Part shown: positions 49,319-58,313 of the stretch, one piece after another
Layout: the number at the start of each line of letters is the position of its first letter
Numbering within the stretch: position 1 is the stretch's first letter
DNA from: Phycisphaerales bacterium
GTDB lineage: Bacteria > Planctomycetota > Phycisphaerae > Phycisphaerales > UBA1924
Direction: 5' to 3'
Assembly (NCBI GenBank): GCA_022843545.1
Contig: JALHNL010000011.1
Coordinates: 1-58,565, forward strand
Length of the DNA: 58,565 nucleotides
The notes under the pieces: generated by a model
What the model was told of the DNA's origin: nothing
Database searches by the model: none
The model's input: only the letters and a program-made list of their open reading frames with translations
Program-made: the position numbers and the translations under genes

Positions 49319-51697
49319 ATGGACGCGCCGCCCCCCAACGCCGCCGCCACCGCCGACGAGGCCGCAGGGGCACGCGCCCGCCAGGTTGAACTGATCCTCA
49401 ACCAGCTCGACGCGCTGCCCACGCTCTCCAGCGTCGCCACGCGCGTGATGGCGCTGACCTCCAGCGACGACTCCAGCGGCGAACAGATCGCCGCGCTCAT
49501 CGAGTCCGACCCGGCCCTCTCCGCCCGCATCCTCTCGCTGTGCCGACGCGCCAGCGTCGCCATGCCCGCGGGCATCACCACCGTCCGCAAGGCCGTGGTC
49601 ATGCTCGGGCTCGAGGCGGTGCAGGCCGCCGTGCTGTCGCTGGAAATCTACGAGGTGATGGGGCAGATGCCCGGTTCGGGCGAAACCCGCGAACCCCTCA
49701 GCGCCGACTCGCCCCCATCCGCGGGCTTTGACCGCGTGGGCTTCTGGCAGCACTCCATCGCCGTCGCCTGCGCCGCCGAACTGCTCGCCGAGGGCGGACG
49801 CGAACTGAACATCCGCCCCGAAGAGGCCTTCACCGCCGGGCTCATCCACGACCTGGGCAAACTCGTGCTCGACTGGGTGTTGCCCCGGACCTACGCCCGC
49901 GTAATCCAGACGGCCGAGGCCCGCAACGCGCCCCTCGCTCAGGTCGAGCGCGCCGCGCTGGGGCTCGATCACCACGTCGTGGGCAAGCGTCTCGCCGAGC
50001 GGTGGTCACTGCCCCACGCCCTGCAGGACTGCATGTGGCTGCACGGGCAGGCTTTCTCCGCCCTGCCCGAGCTGCGCCACCGCACGCTCATCGCGCTCAT
50101 CACGCTCGCCGACGCCATCGCCCGCCGCCAGCACCTGGGCTGGAGCGGGGAGTTCACCGAGCCCCCCGCGCTCGGCCCGCTCATCACCGCGCTGGGCCTC
50201 TCGCCCACGCGCGTGGCCGAGGTGGCCCCGCGCCTGCACCAGGAGGTCGCCAAGCGCGCCGCCGATCTGGGGCTCGATGAGCAGACCGCCCCACAGCTCG
50301 TCACCCGGTCCATCGCCGAGGCCAACCAGCGGCTCGCCCGGCTGCACTCGCGCTGCCGCGAGCGGTCCGCCGAGTCGCGCCGCCAGGCGAGCGTGCTGCA
50401 GGCCATCGGGCGCTTCACCGCGGGCTCGCGCCCCGGCGCGTCGGTGAACGACGTGCTCGCCGAGATCGTCTCGGGATTCCGATCCCTCGCCGGCGCGGGC
50501 TTTGCCGCCACGCTCTACCAGGCCCGCGAGGGCGAGCCCTGGCGCCTCAGCCGCTTCCACGCCGACGGCACCCCAGCCCCCGCCACGCTCATCGACCAGC
50601 CGCGCGACGCGGAGGGCCAGCCCATCGACCTGCGCCACCTGGACCACGGCGAATCGCTGGGCGGCGCGATCGGGCTGCTCACCTGGCTCTCCGAGCACCT
50701 GGGTGCGGGCCCGGACCTGCGCCGAATCCGCGTGGTGCCCTTGATCTCCGGCGTGGGGCCCGCCGCCGTGCTGCTGCACGACCGCCCCGCGGCCGACTTC
50801 GCGCCCACCGACCCCGCCCACGCCGCCCTCGCCTCCGCCTGGGCGTGGGCGATCGCCGCCGCCACGCAGCACGACGGCGCCCGCCGGCTCACCGAGCAGC
50901 TCGCCTCCACCACCCGGGCCCTGAGCCAGACCCAGGCCGAACTCGCCGAGGCCCAGTCCATGGCCCGCCTGGGTGAACTCACCGCCGGCGCGGCCCACGA
51001 ACTGAACAACCCCCTCACGGTCATCAGCGGCCGCTCGCAACTGCTCGCCCAGCGGCTGCACAACTCGCGCGACCGCGGCGACGCCCAGCAGATCGCCGAC
51101 GCCGCCCAGCGACTCAGCGACCTGGTCACCACCCTGCATCACGTCGCCCGCCCGCCCCAGCCCGACCTCAAAATGATCGAGCCGGCGGACATCCTCGCCC
51201 CGGCCATCCGCCGCGCATCCGACCGCTACGCGACCGCCCACCCCGGGCTGCCCGCGCCCAAGATCAAGACCCTCGCGCAGATTCCGCCGGGCACACCCCT
51301 CCGCGCCGACCGCGACATGGTTATCCGGGCCCTCTCCGAGCTCATCCTCAACGCGCTGGAGGCCGCGGGTGTCTCCACCGTGCTGGTTCGTGCGCATCTG
51401 GACGCCGCGACCATGGGCGAGCCCGCCCGTCTGGTGTTCACGGTCAAGGACGACGGCGCGGGGCTGTCGGATCATGCGCAGACCCACGCCTTTGATCCGT
51501 TCTTCTCCGAGAAGCCCGCGGGGCGTCAAGCCGGGCTGGGCCTGCCCCTGGCACGCCGCCTGGCCGAGGCCCACAAGGGCGCCATCCGCCTGGACTCCAC
51601 TCCCGGCAAGGGGGCCACCGCCCTGCTGACCCTGCCCCTTTCCGCCGCCGGGGTCGGCTCTGGGTCCGGCAAGTCGACGACCAGCCGCGCCGCGTGA
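49319..51697 (+). CDS. HDOD domain-sensor histidine kinase fusion
   Basis: A 792-residue cytoplasmic protein. Residues about 20-300: an HDOD domain (LPTLSSVATRVMALTSS, LIESDPALSARILSLCR, with an HD-like LIHDLGKLVLD and LDHHVVGKRLAERW). About 370-520: a GAF-like region (FRSLAGAGFAATLYQAREGEPW). About 545-620: HisKA with MARLGELTAGAAHELNNPLTVISG (phospho-His560). About 660-780: HATPase with ELILNALEAAG, VKDDGAGL and GRQAGLGLPLARRLAEAHKG. No transmembrane segments. HDOD domains usually act in stress and second-messenger signalling; direct fusion to a kinase is uncommon. Confidence 0.9.
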   Translation: MDAPPPNAAATADEAAGARARQVELILNQLDALPTLSSVATRVMALTSSDDSSGEQIAALIESDPALSARILSLCRRASVAMPAGITTVRKAVVMLGLEAVQAAVLSLEIYEVMGQMPGSGETREPLSADSPPSAGFDRVGFWQHSIAVACAAELLAEGGRELNIRPEEAFTAGLIHDLGKLVLDWVLPRTYARVIQTAEARNAPLAQVERAALGLDHHVVGKRLAERWSLPHALQDCMWLHGQAFSALPELRHRTLIALITLADAIARRQHLGWSGEFTEPPALGPLITALGLSPTRVAEVAPRLHQEVAKRAADLGLDEQTAPQLVTRSIAEANQRLARLHSRCRERSAESRRQASVLQAIGRFTAGSRPGASVNDVLAEIVSGFRSLAGAGFAATLYQAREGEPWRLSRFHADGTPAPATLIDQPRDAEGQPIDLRHLDHGESLGGAIGLLTWLSEHLGAGPDLRRIRVVPLISGVGPAAVLLHDRPAADFAPTDPAHAALASAWAWAIAAATQHDGARRLTEQLASTTRALSQTQAELAEAQSMARLGELTAGAAHELNNPLTVISGRSQLLAQRLHNSRDRGDAQQIADAAQRLSDLVTTLHHVARPPQPDLKMIEPADILAPAIRRASDRYATAHPGLPAPKIKTLAQIPPGTPLRADRDMVIRALSELILNALEAAGVSTVLVRAHLDAATMGEPARLVFTVKDDGAGLSDHAQTHAFDPFFSEKPAGRQAGLGLPLARRLAEAHKGAIRLDSTPGKGATALLTLPLSAAGVGSGSGKSTTSRAA

Positions 51698-51753
51698 ATT
51701 CGCACCCGGATTCGTCCGAGTCTTCCTGTGCGCAATTGAGCGCGGGAGGACCC

Positions 51754-52887
51754 ATGCGACCCGGCCCGACAGATGATCGTCCCGAACGAACCGGCTCCAG
51801 CGGCCCTTCGCCCAAGCGCGCCACGCCGCGCGTGCTCGTCATCGCCCCCACCGACGAACGCCGCGAAGCGTGGACCACCGCGCTGCGCGGCTGCGACGTC
51901 GTCTGCGGGCTCACGGGCACCTTCGAGCAGGGTCTCGAACTGCTCCGCGAGCCCACCCGCCAGGGCGGGCAGCGCTTCGAGATCGTCGTTCTCGACGTCC
52001 CCGCCTGCAACCCCGGCACGCTCCGCTTCATCCGCGCGGCGGGCGAGCACGACGTGCCCTCGCTGATCGTCTGCCCCCGCGTCTCCTTCGACGAGGCCGT
52101 CGAGGCGATGCGCGCCGGCGCATGCGACATCATCTCCGCCCAGCTCAAGCCGCGCGAACTGGTGCGTCGCGTCCGCTCCGCCTGCGCCGCCGCCCGCGGG
52201 CAGCGCACCGACCGCGAGGGCGCGTCGCCCCCGCCGCCGCACGGCTTCGCCGCGCCCGCCAAGCCGGCCCGCGCCACGCCGATCAAGAACCTCTCCGCCG
52301 AGCCCCGCACGCCCAAGGACCTGGCCGACGAACTCGCCGTGTCCATGCGTCATCAACTGGACGTCGAGGCCCTGCTCCGCCAGTCGCTGGAGTTCCTGCT
52401 CGCGCAGGGCGGGCCCACCAACGCCGCGGTCTTCCTCCCCTCCACCGCCGGTGACTACTCGCTGGGCGCGTATGTGAACTACACCTGCCCCAAGGAAACG
52501 GGCGAGGTGCTCCTGGACCACCTGGCCAACGTCGCCGCGCCCCGACTCGACAAGATCGCCGCTCCGCTCCTGCTCACCGAGCCCGCGCAGATCACCCAGC
52601 GCATCGGCGAGGACGTGGAGTGGATGCTGGGCAACCACGTGCTGGCCTTCGCCTGCCGCAGCGAGGGCGAGTGCCTGGCGCTGTTCATGCTCTTCCGCGA
52701 CCGGGCCACGCCCTTCGGGACCGACTTCATCGAGTTGTGCTCGCACTTCGCCGGCCACTTCGGCGCGCAGCTCGCCCGCGTCGTCCGCATCCATCACCGC
52801 CACCTGCCCCGCGACAAGTGGGGCGCCATCGGCGACCCGCACGACGCCGAGGGCGGGGGCGGGGACTCCGGCGGCATGGCCGCCTGA
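51754..52887 (+). CDS. Degenerate receiver plus GAF-like domain protein
   Basis: About 377 residues from the ATG at 51754, chosen for the strong GGGAGGA just upstream; a GTG at 51694 that overlaps the kinase stop would add 20 residues. The N-terminal 130 residues fold like a receiver: VLVIAPTDERREAW, IVVLDVPACNPGTL, PSLIVCPRVS, FDEAVEAMRAGACDIISAQLKP. The acidic pair that binds magnesium is replaced by Ala-Pro, so phosphorylation is doubtful. After a Pro-rich linker, residues about 210-350 form a GAF-like domain (LLRQSLEFLLAQGGPTNAAVFLP, FGTDFIELCSHFAGHFGAQLARV). No output domain is seen. It may modulate the kinase upstream. Confidence 0.78.
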   Translation: MRPGPTDDRPERTGSSGPSPKRATPRVLVIAPTDERREAWTTALRGCDVVCGLTGTFEQGLELLREPTRQGGQRFEIVVLDVPACNPGTLRFIRAAGEHDVPSLIVCPRVSFDEAVEAMRAGACDIISAQLKPRELVRRVRSACAAARGQRTDREGASPPPPHGFAAPAKPARATPIKNLSAEPRTPKDLADELAVSMRHQLDVEALLRQSLEFLLAQGGPTNAAVFLPSTAGDYSLGAYVNYTCPKETGEVLLDHLANVAAPRLDKIAAPLLLTEPAQITQRIGEDVEWMLGNHVLAFACRSEGECLALFMLFRDRATPFGTDFIELCSHFAGHFGAQLARVVRIHHRHLPRDKWGAIGDPHDAEGGGGDSGGMAA

Positions 52888-52895
52888 ACCGGCCC

Positions 52896-53462
52896 TCAGG
52901 CTTTCAGACCTTTGATCTTGCCCTTGCGACGCTGCGTCTCGTAGCGCGTCATCGAGTCCTCGATGATCGCCCCCGCCGCCTCCGCGGGCAGGATCTCGTC
53001 CACCGTCACTTCCTTGCCCTCAAGCTGCTTGTAGTCGTTGAAGAAGCGCCTCAGCAGCTTGAAGATGTGCGACGGGAAGTTGCTCGCCCGCTGAAACTCG
53101 CTGTAGATCGGGTCCGCCGTCAGCACCGCGATGATCTTGTGGTCCTTCTGCCCCTGGTCCAGCATCGTCATCACGCCCACCGCCCGCGCCTCGCAGATCG
53201 TCAGCGGCGGGATCTCCTCCGTGCAATACACCAGCACGTCCATCGGGTCGTCGTCTTCAGCCAGCGTCTGCGGGATAAACCCGTAGTTCGCCGGGTAATA
53301 CACCGCGCTCGACAGCACGCGGTCGAGCTTCAGAAGACCCGTCCCCTTGTCCAGCTCGAACTTCAGGTTCGAGCCCTTGGGGATCTCGATGACGGCCTTG
53401 AAGTACTCGGGCAGTTCGCCCGACTCGGCCGAGGGCGTGATGTCGTGCCAGGGGTGGACCAT
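52896..53462 (-). CDS. ppa: Inorganic pyrophosphatase (family I)
   Basis: A 188-residue soluble pyrophosphatase from the ATG at 53462. The signature DDDPMDVLVY carries the metal-binding Asp residues; IEIPKGSNLKFELDKGTGLLKLDRVL and VYYPANYGFIPQTLAEDDDP are family blocks. It hydrolyses pyrophosphate from biosynthetic reactions. The open frame continues upstream through the heptamer repeats to 53645, but that part is low-complexity and not conserved. Confidence 0.95.
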   Translation of the reverse strand: MVHPWHDITPSAESGELPEYFKAVIEIPKGSNLKFELDKGTGLLKLDRVLSSAVYYPANYGFIPQTLAEDDDPMDVLVYCTEEIPPLTICEARAVGVMTMLDQGQKDHKIIAVLTADPIYSEFQRASNFPSHIFKLLRRFFNDYKQLEGKEVTVDEILPAEAAGAIIEDSMTRYETQRRKGKIKGLKA

Positions 53463-53478
53463 TGGAGTTCTAGGGGGA

Positions 53479-53524
53479 AGTGAACAGTGAACAGTGATCG
53501 GTGAACAGTGATCAGTGACCAGTG
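53479..53524 (+). repeat. Heptamer tandem array upstream of ppa
   Basis: Units AGTGAAC, AGTGAAC, AGTGATC, GGTGAAC, AGTGATC, AGTGACC, AGTG. Same family as the array at 11247-11288, with more variation. It lies between the ppa start and the rho stop. Confidence 0.8.
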
Positions 53525-53617
53525 CGTGGGGCGTGGAGGACCGAGAGATGAGCGTCGAAGAAAGGCAAGGGGCCTGAGCCACCCGGCTTCCGCGGCGGGA
53601 CACTCCCCATCTCCGCG

Positions 53618-53637
53618 AATGCCCAATGCCCGGTGCC
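53618..53637 (+). repeat. Second heptamer type, AATGCCC
   Basis: AATGCCC, AATGCCC, GGTGCC just before the rho stop. A different 7-bp unit from the AGTGATC family; only about three copies, so moderate support. Confidence 0.45.
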
Positions 53638-53646
53638 TTCTTCACC

Positions 53647-55503
53647 TCAACTCAGCGCCATCGACATCAGGAACTCCGCGTTGGTCTTGTTCTTCAGCAG
53701 GCGGCTCTTGAGCAGTTCCATCGCCTCAACGACGTTCATGTCGCTCAAGACCTTCCGCAGGCGGTACACCAGTTCCAGCTCCTTGCGGTCAAGCAGCAAC
53801 TCCTCGCGCCGCGTGCCCGAGGCGGCCACGTCGATGCACGGGTAGATGCGCTTGTCCATCAGTTTGCGGTCAAGGTGCAGTTCGCTGTTGCCCGTGCCCT
53901 TGAACTCCTCGAAGATCACCTCGTCCATCTTCGAGCCCGTGTCGATCAGCGCGGTGCCGATGATCGTCAGCGACCCGCCGTTCTCGATGGCGCGGGCCGC
54001 GCCGAAGAACTTCTTGGGCCGCTGCAGCGCGCCCGCGTCGATACCGCCCGACATGATCCGCCCCGAGTGCGGCATCTCGTTGTTGTACGCGCGGGCCAAC
54101 CGGGTGATCGAGTCCAGCAGGATGACCACGTCATCGCCGAACTCCACCATCCGCCGGGCCTTCTCGATGACCATCTCGGCGACCTGCACGTGCCGTGAGG
54201 CCTGCTCGTCGAACGTGCTCGCCACGACCTCCACGCCCTTGGCCGAGTGCCGCCGGAAGTCCGTCACTTCTTCGGGCCGCTCGTCCACCAGCAGAACGAT
54301 GATTTTCGTCTCCGGGTAGTTTTTCGAGATCGCCCGCGTGATCTTCTGCAAGAGCACCGTCTTGCCCGTGCGCGGCGGGGCCACGATCAGCGCACGCTGG
54401 CCTTTGCCCAGCGGGGCCACCAGGTCCACGATCCGGCACTCGATCTCGCCCGGCTCGGTCTCCAGCATGTACCGCTTCTCGGGGTGCAGCGGCGTGAGGT
54501 CCTCGAAGTTCGACCGCTCGAACACCTTCGCCGGCTTGCGGCCGTTCACCTCGTCCACCCGCAGCAGCGCGAAGTACTTCTCGCTCTCCTTGGGCGGGCG
54601 GATGAACCCGCGCACCGTCATGCCCTTCTTCAGCCCGTGCCGGCGGATCTGCGTGGGCGACACGTAGATGTCGTCCGGACCGGACAGGAAGCTCTGCTCG
54701 CTGGAGCGCAGGAAGCCGAAGCCGTCCTGCATGATCTCCAGCGTGCCATCGCCCACCATGAGCCCGGTCTTGGCGGCGCGGGCCTTGATGATCTTGAAGA
54801 TCAGGTCCTGCTTGGGGATCTGGTTGAAGTTCTCCAGGCCTTCCTTCTTCGCCACCTTGTGCAGCGCGTCGATCTCCATCGACTGAAGCTGCGACATCGT
54901 CAGCGACTCTTTGAGCGCCGCGGGGTCGGCCTTCGCCACCACCGCTTCCAGCTCCGCCGCTTCGCGTTCCAGTTCATCGTCGCTGGGCAGACCCTCGATC
55001 CGCTCCTGCGGGCCCATGCTGGGGCCGCCGAAGCTCGGCTGCCCAAAGCCGCCGCCGCCGAAGCGCTTCTTCTTCTTCTTGCGCCGGCCGCCGAAGCCGC
55101 CGTAGCCCCCCTGCCCGTAGCCGCCGCCCTGATGCCCGTTGTATCCCCCCCCCCCACCGCCCCCACCACCACCACCACCGCCCTGGCCCTGTCCGCCCGA
55201 AGGCCCACCGGGTCCCATCGACCCCGGCTGGCCGCCCGGCCCACCCGGCCCGCCCGACGAACCGCCACCGCCGCCAAAGCCCGGGCCCATCGGCGGGCGC
55301 GGCATCGGGGGCGGACCGCTCATCGCCGGCGAGGGCGAAGGCGGGGGAGGCGGGGGGGGAGGGGGCGGAGGCGGGGGAGGAGGAGGAGGAGGGGGCGGCG
55401 CGGAAGCCTCAGCCGCGCTGGCGCGGGAGGCGGACTTGGACTCGCCCGACGATCGTGATCCACGTGGCATACGGACGCTCACCTGCTTCTTCTTGGTCGC
55501 CAA
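53647..55503 (-). CDS. rho: Transcription termination factor Rho with long disordered N-terminus
   Basis: A 618-residue Rho; E. coli Rho has 419. The first 170 residues are low complexity: a run of 20 prolines near residue 36, then Gly/Pro/Met-rich and Gly-rich segments and a basic patch ([15 protein letters not shown]). Then come the N-terminal helical domain ([38 protein letters not shown]), the RNA-binding cold-shock-like domain ([16 protein letters not shown]), Walker A (APPRTGKT), Walker B ([16 protein letters not shown]) and the C-terminal [12 protein letters not shown] and GTRREELLL. Hexameric ATPase that ends transcription. The extension may affect RNA binding or phase behaviour. Confidence 0.97.
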   Translation of the reverse strand: MATKKKQVSVRMPRGSRSSGESKSASRASAAEASAPPPPPPPPPPPPPPPPPPPPSPSPAMSGPPPMPRPPMGPGFGGGGGSSGGPGGPGGQPGSMGPGGPSGGQGQGGGGGGGGGGGGGYNGHQGGGYGQGGYGGFGGRRKKKKKRFGGGGFGQPSFGGPSMGPQERIEGLPSDDELEREAAELEAVVAKADPAALKESLTMSQLQSMEIDALHKVAKKEGLENFNQIPKQDLIFKIIKARAAKTGLMVGDGTLEIMQDGFGFLRSSEQSFLSGPDDIYVSPTQIRRHGLKKGMTVRGFIRPPKESEKYFALLRVDEVNGRKPAKVFERSNFEDLTPLHPEKRYMLETEPGEIECRIVDLVAPLGKGQRALIVAPPRTGKTVLLQKITRAISKNYPETKIIVLLVDERPEEVTDFRRHSAKGVEVVASTFDEQASRHVQVAEMVIEKARRMVEFGDDVVILLDSITRLARAYNNEMPHSGRIMSGGIDAGALQRPKKFFGAARAIENGGSLTIIGTALIDTGSKMDEVIFEEFKGTGNSELHLDRKLMDKRIYPCIDVAASGTRREELLLDRKELELVYRLRKVLSDMNVVEAMELLKSRLLKNKTNAEFLMSMALS

Positions 55504-55909
55504 ACCGCCGACTCCTCAGCGAGAGGCCGGGACAGGACTCTGCCCGGGTAAATGGCACGTTCCCTCGCTCCGTCTCGCGGAGCCCGATACCCCAGAACGC
55601 CTCGTGTCCATGCTGTTTCTGGGATTCCCGCGGTCTGCGCCTCACCGAGGCCACCTCACCGCTGGGATGTAAAGGGAGTGCTCAGGCCGCGCACACCGGG
55701 CCCAAGTCGCGAGCAGTGTAGCCACTCCAGCCCCGTGCAACAACCCCGAGATCACCCGCCAACAGGGCGCGTGTTCACAACCTGTACGCAGGCGAACCCC
55801 CGCTTCGGCTTACGCAGACCGCCAATTGACCCAAACGGGCCATCGACGCGGCGGGCCGCCAGAGGGAGAGTCCTTTGCCATGCGCTCCGCGCGCACGCAA
55901 GGAGGAACC
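55504..55909. other. Intergenic region between rho and the PEP-CTERM-like pair
   Basis: About 400 bp without a supported gene. It should contain the rho leader (minus strand) and the promoter of the secreted-protein pair (plus strand). Only the candidate rho promoter at 55715-55743 stands out; no riboswitch or small ORF with a good ribosome site was recognised. Confidence 0.5.
55715..55743 (-). promoter_or_regulatory. Candidate rho promoter with long leader
   Basis: On the minus strand TTGTTG (55743-55738), 17-nt spacer, TACACT (55720-55715). This would give a leader of about 205 nt before the rho ATG; long leaders are common for autoregulated rho. Confidence 0.45.
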
Positions 55910-56806
55910 ATGAACGCTCACCAGTCGTCCTCCGCCTTCCTCTCTCCGGCCTCCGTGCTGGCCGCCCTGCTCGTCATGTGCAGCGGCTCCACTCTCCGCG
56001 CCGGCATCAGCATCAGCCCGCCTTACGCCTCCGGCCCGCTCAGCCACCACTGCCCGGTCCCCGCGGGGCAGTACGACCTGTGCACCACCACCCTCACCCC
56101 TCTGTCGCGCGCGACTCAGGATCCCACCATCCCCACCCGGCTCGCGCAAACCGGCTGGACCTTCACCAACGCGCCGCAGGCCGACTTCCCCAACGTCACC
56201 ATCAACATCCGGATGTACCGCCCCCACCTCTGCAACCCCATCGATGACTCCGTGACGATCGTGCCCGGAAATGTCAACCTCACGCGGCTGCCCGGCTCGC
56301 ACTGCTCCCACGGCGCCGAGCTCGAGATGGCCCTGCTGCTCGCGCCCGACCTGGGCCCCAACGAGTCCTGGCGCTGGCTGCAGATCGGTCATGACTACGG
56401 CACGTTCTGCCTCGACGCGGCAGGCGGCCAGTGGTACCTCGACAACGCGGGCGACGACCCGAGCACGCCCTTCTACTGGTCACAGGCGAGCATGAACAGC
56501 TTCACCTCCGCGCCGTGGAACCGCCCCGCCACCTGGTTCTTCGACACGCCGGAGGATGGGTGCTGGTTCAACAGCCTCGGATGCGGCACCGATTGCCCGA
56601 GGCCCGACCACTGGTCCGTGCAGTTCGACACCTACCTCACCAAGTTCAACTCAGCCACCCAGACCGTCACCATCTACGAAGGCATCCACTGGGGCTTCCA
56701 GGCTGACTGCGTGCCCTCTCCCGCCGCGGCGCTCGTCATGATGGCGGGCCTGGGCGGCGCGGGGATGGCCCGCCGTCGCTCCCCCACCGCGGGAGGTGCC
56801 GCATGA
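55910..56806 (+). CDS. Cysteine-rich secreted protein with PEP-CTERM-like tail (copy 1)
   Basis: A 298-residue protein from the ATG at 55910 with AAGGAGG upstream. A signal peptide (SPASVLAALLVMCSGSTLRA|G) leads a mature domain with many cysteines in conserved spacing: HHCPVPAGQYDLCTTTL, HLCNPIDDSV, GSHCSHGAELEM, YGTFCLDA, EDGCWFNSLGCGTDCPRPDHWS and FQADCVPSP. The tail VPSPAAALVMMAGLGGAGMARRR is a variant PEP-CTERM signal, so it is probably processed by an exosortase. Paralogue of the next gene, with which it overlaps by ATGA. I do not recognise the domain; conserved Trp/Cys/His suggest a disulfide-rich extracellular fold. Confidence 0.85.
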   Translation: MNAHQSSSAFLSPASVLAALLVMCSGSTLRAGISISPPYASGPLSHHCPVPAGQYDLCTTTLTPLSRATQDPTIPTRLAQTGWTFTNAPQADFPNVTINIRMYRPHLCNPIDDSVTIVPGNVNLTRLPGSHCSHGAELEMALLLAPDLGPNESWRWLQIGHDYGTFCLDAAGGQWYLDNAGDDPSTPFYWSQASMNSFTSAPWNRPATWFFDTPEDGCWFNSLGCGTDCPRPDHWSVQFDTYLTKFNSATQTVTIYEGIHWGFQADCVPSPAAALVMMAGLGGAGMARRRSPTAGGAA

Positions 56807-57684
56807 ACGCCAACTGCACCACCCGCCGCTCACGCCGCGTGCGCACGTTGCTGATCGCGGCGACTGCGACCCTCGGGATCTCAACTGCTCGCGCCGACTT
56901 GCGCACTCCGGACTGGGTACTCAACCCGCCCCTGAGCCACCCCTGCCCGGTGCCCGCGGATCAGTACGACCTGTGCACAACCAGCCTGATGCCCTTCGCA
57001 CGCGTGACGGTCAGCGATTCCACGCTGGCGAGCTTGGGCAGGTCCTTCAAGGGCCGGTACTCCTTTGTGCACGGCGACCCCTCATCGCTGGGGATCGTGA
57101 GTGTTCACATCGAGAAGTACCTGCCGACGCTGTGCTCGCCCATCGACCAGGACGTCCAGGTTGCGCCGGGCGACGCCGAGCCCCCGCGACTCAAGGGCCA
57201 GCACTGCACCCACGGCGCCGAACTGCTGCTCTGGCTCACCAATCCGCCGGAACTCGAGCAATCCGAGTCGTGGATGTGGCTCCAGATCGCGCAAGACCGG
57301 GGCACCTTCTGCCTCAGGCCTCGAAATGACGGGCGCGCGTACCTGGACTCCGACAACGGCACGCCCTTCTACTACAGCGACGAAGAGATCAGAGCCTTCA
57401 CTTCGCCCGCCTGGAACCGCCCCCAGACGTGGTTCTTCGACGCTGCCGAGGATGGCTGCTTCTTCCGCGAACTGGTGTGCGGAGGCGCCTGCCCGGCCCC
57501 GGACCACTGGTCGATCGGGTTCAGCCTCGTGCTCACCAAATTCAACTCGGCGACCAGCACGGTCACCGTCTTCGACGGCATCCACTGGGGCTTCCAGGCC
57601 GACTGCGTGCCCGAGCCCGGCACCGTGGCCTTGATGTTTGCGGGACTTGGGCTGCTCACCTGGCGAATCCGGGTGCATCACTGA
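56803..57684 (+). CDS. Cysteine-rich secreted protein with PEP-CTERM tail (copy 2)
   Basis: A 293-residue paralogue of the gene before it. Signal peptide (LLIAATATLGISTARA|D), the same ordered blocks (HPCPVPADQYDLCTTSL, TLCSPIDQDV, GQHCTHGAELLLWL, RGTFCLRP, WNRPQTWFFDAAEDGCFF, CGGACPAPDHWS, LTKFNSATSTVT and GIHWGFQADC) and a canonical PEP-CTERM tail (VPEPGTVALMFAGLGLLTWRIR). Cysteine positions are shared with copy 1, while the loops diverge, so this is an old duplication. Translationally coupled to copy 1. Function unknown. Confidence 0.87.
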   Translation: MNANCTTRRSRRVRTLLIAATATLGISTARADLRTPDWVLNPPLSHPCPVPADQYDLCTTSLMPFARVTVSDSTLASLGRSFKGRYSFVHGDPSSLGIVSVHIEKYLPTLCSPIDQDVQVAPGDAEPPRLKGQHCTHGAELLLWLTNPPELEQSESWMWLQIAQDRGTFCLRPRNDGRAYLDSDNGTPFYYSDEEIRAFTSPAWNRPQTWFFDAAEDGCFFRELVCGGACPAPDHWSIGFSLVLTKFNSATSTVTVFDGIHWGFQADCVPEPGTVALMFAGLGLLTWRIRVHH

Positions 57685-58313
57685 CGCCCGCGCAAGCCCG
57701 TGATCGAGGCCAGCACCGCCCGCACCTGCCGCTCCACATCGTCGCGATCGCGGCTGTTGTGGATCACGTGCCCGCACGCCGCCCGCTTGCGCTCCAGGGG
57801 CCACTGGGCCGCCTCGCGCCGCGTCAGTTCGTCCTCGTCCCACCCCCGCGTGGCCTTCACCCGCGCCAGCCGCTCCTCCCGCGGGCAGTCCACAAACACC
57901 ACCGCGTCGCACTCGCGGTCGATCCCCGCTTCAAACAGCAGCGGCGCGTCGACCACCAGCGCGGCAGCGCCCGACGCCCGCGCACGCTCCAGTTCCTTCG
58001 CCCGCTCCGCGTGAACCAGCGGGTGGATGAGCCCCTCCAGCCGCCGCCGCGCCGCGGGGTCGCCGAAGACGATCCTGGCCACCGCCGCGCGGTCCACCTC
58101 GCCGCCGGGCGCGACGCCCTCGCCCCACCACGCCCGCAAGGTCGCCGCCACATCGGGGCGCTGCAGCATCGCCTTGGCCTGCGCGTCCGAGTCGCTCACC
58201 ACGCAGCCCAGCGTGCCAAAGACGCGGGCCACCGTGCTCTTGCCCGAGCCGATGCCCCCCGCGATCCCGATCACCACGGGCCGCACTCCGCGCTCCACCC
58301 CGCGCTCGCTCAT
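57678..58313 (-). CDS. coaE: Dephospho-CoA kinase CoaE
   Basis: A 211-residue kinase for the last step of coenzyme A synthesis. P-loop GIAGGIGSGKSTVAR, VSDSDAQAKAM, IHPLVHAE, VVDAPLLFEAG and VFVDCPREERLARVKATRG are CoaE blocks. The ATG at 58313 overlaps the stop of the upstream PH-domain gene by ATGA; an upstream in-frame start at 58388 lies inside that gene. The 3' end overlaps the second PEP-CTERM gene by 7 nt, convergently. Confidence 0.95.
   Translation of the reverse strand: MSERGVERGVRPVVIGIAGGIGSGKSTVARVFGTLGCVVSDSDAQAKAMLQRPDVAATLRAWWGEGVAPGGEVDRAAVARIVFGDPAARRRLEGLIHPLVHAERAKELERARASGAAALVVDAPLLFEAGIDRECDAVVFVDCPREERLARVKATRGWDEDELTRREAAQWPLERKRAACGHVIHNSRDRDDVERQVRAVLASITGLRGRQ

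Noticed and set aside
53463..53645. Extended pyrophosphatase N-terminus
   Set aside because: It would be a translation of the heptamer repeats; the family starts near the ATG at 53462.
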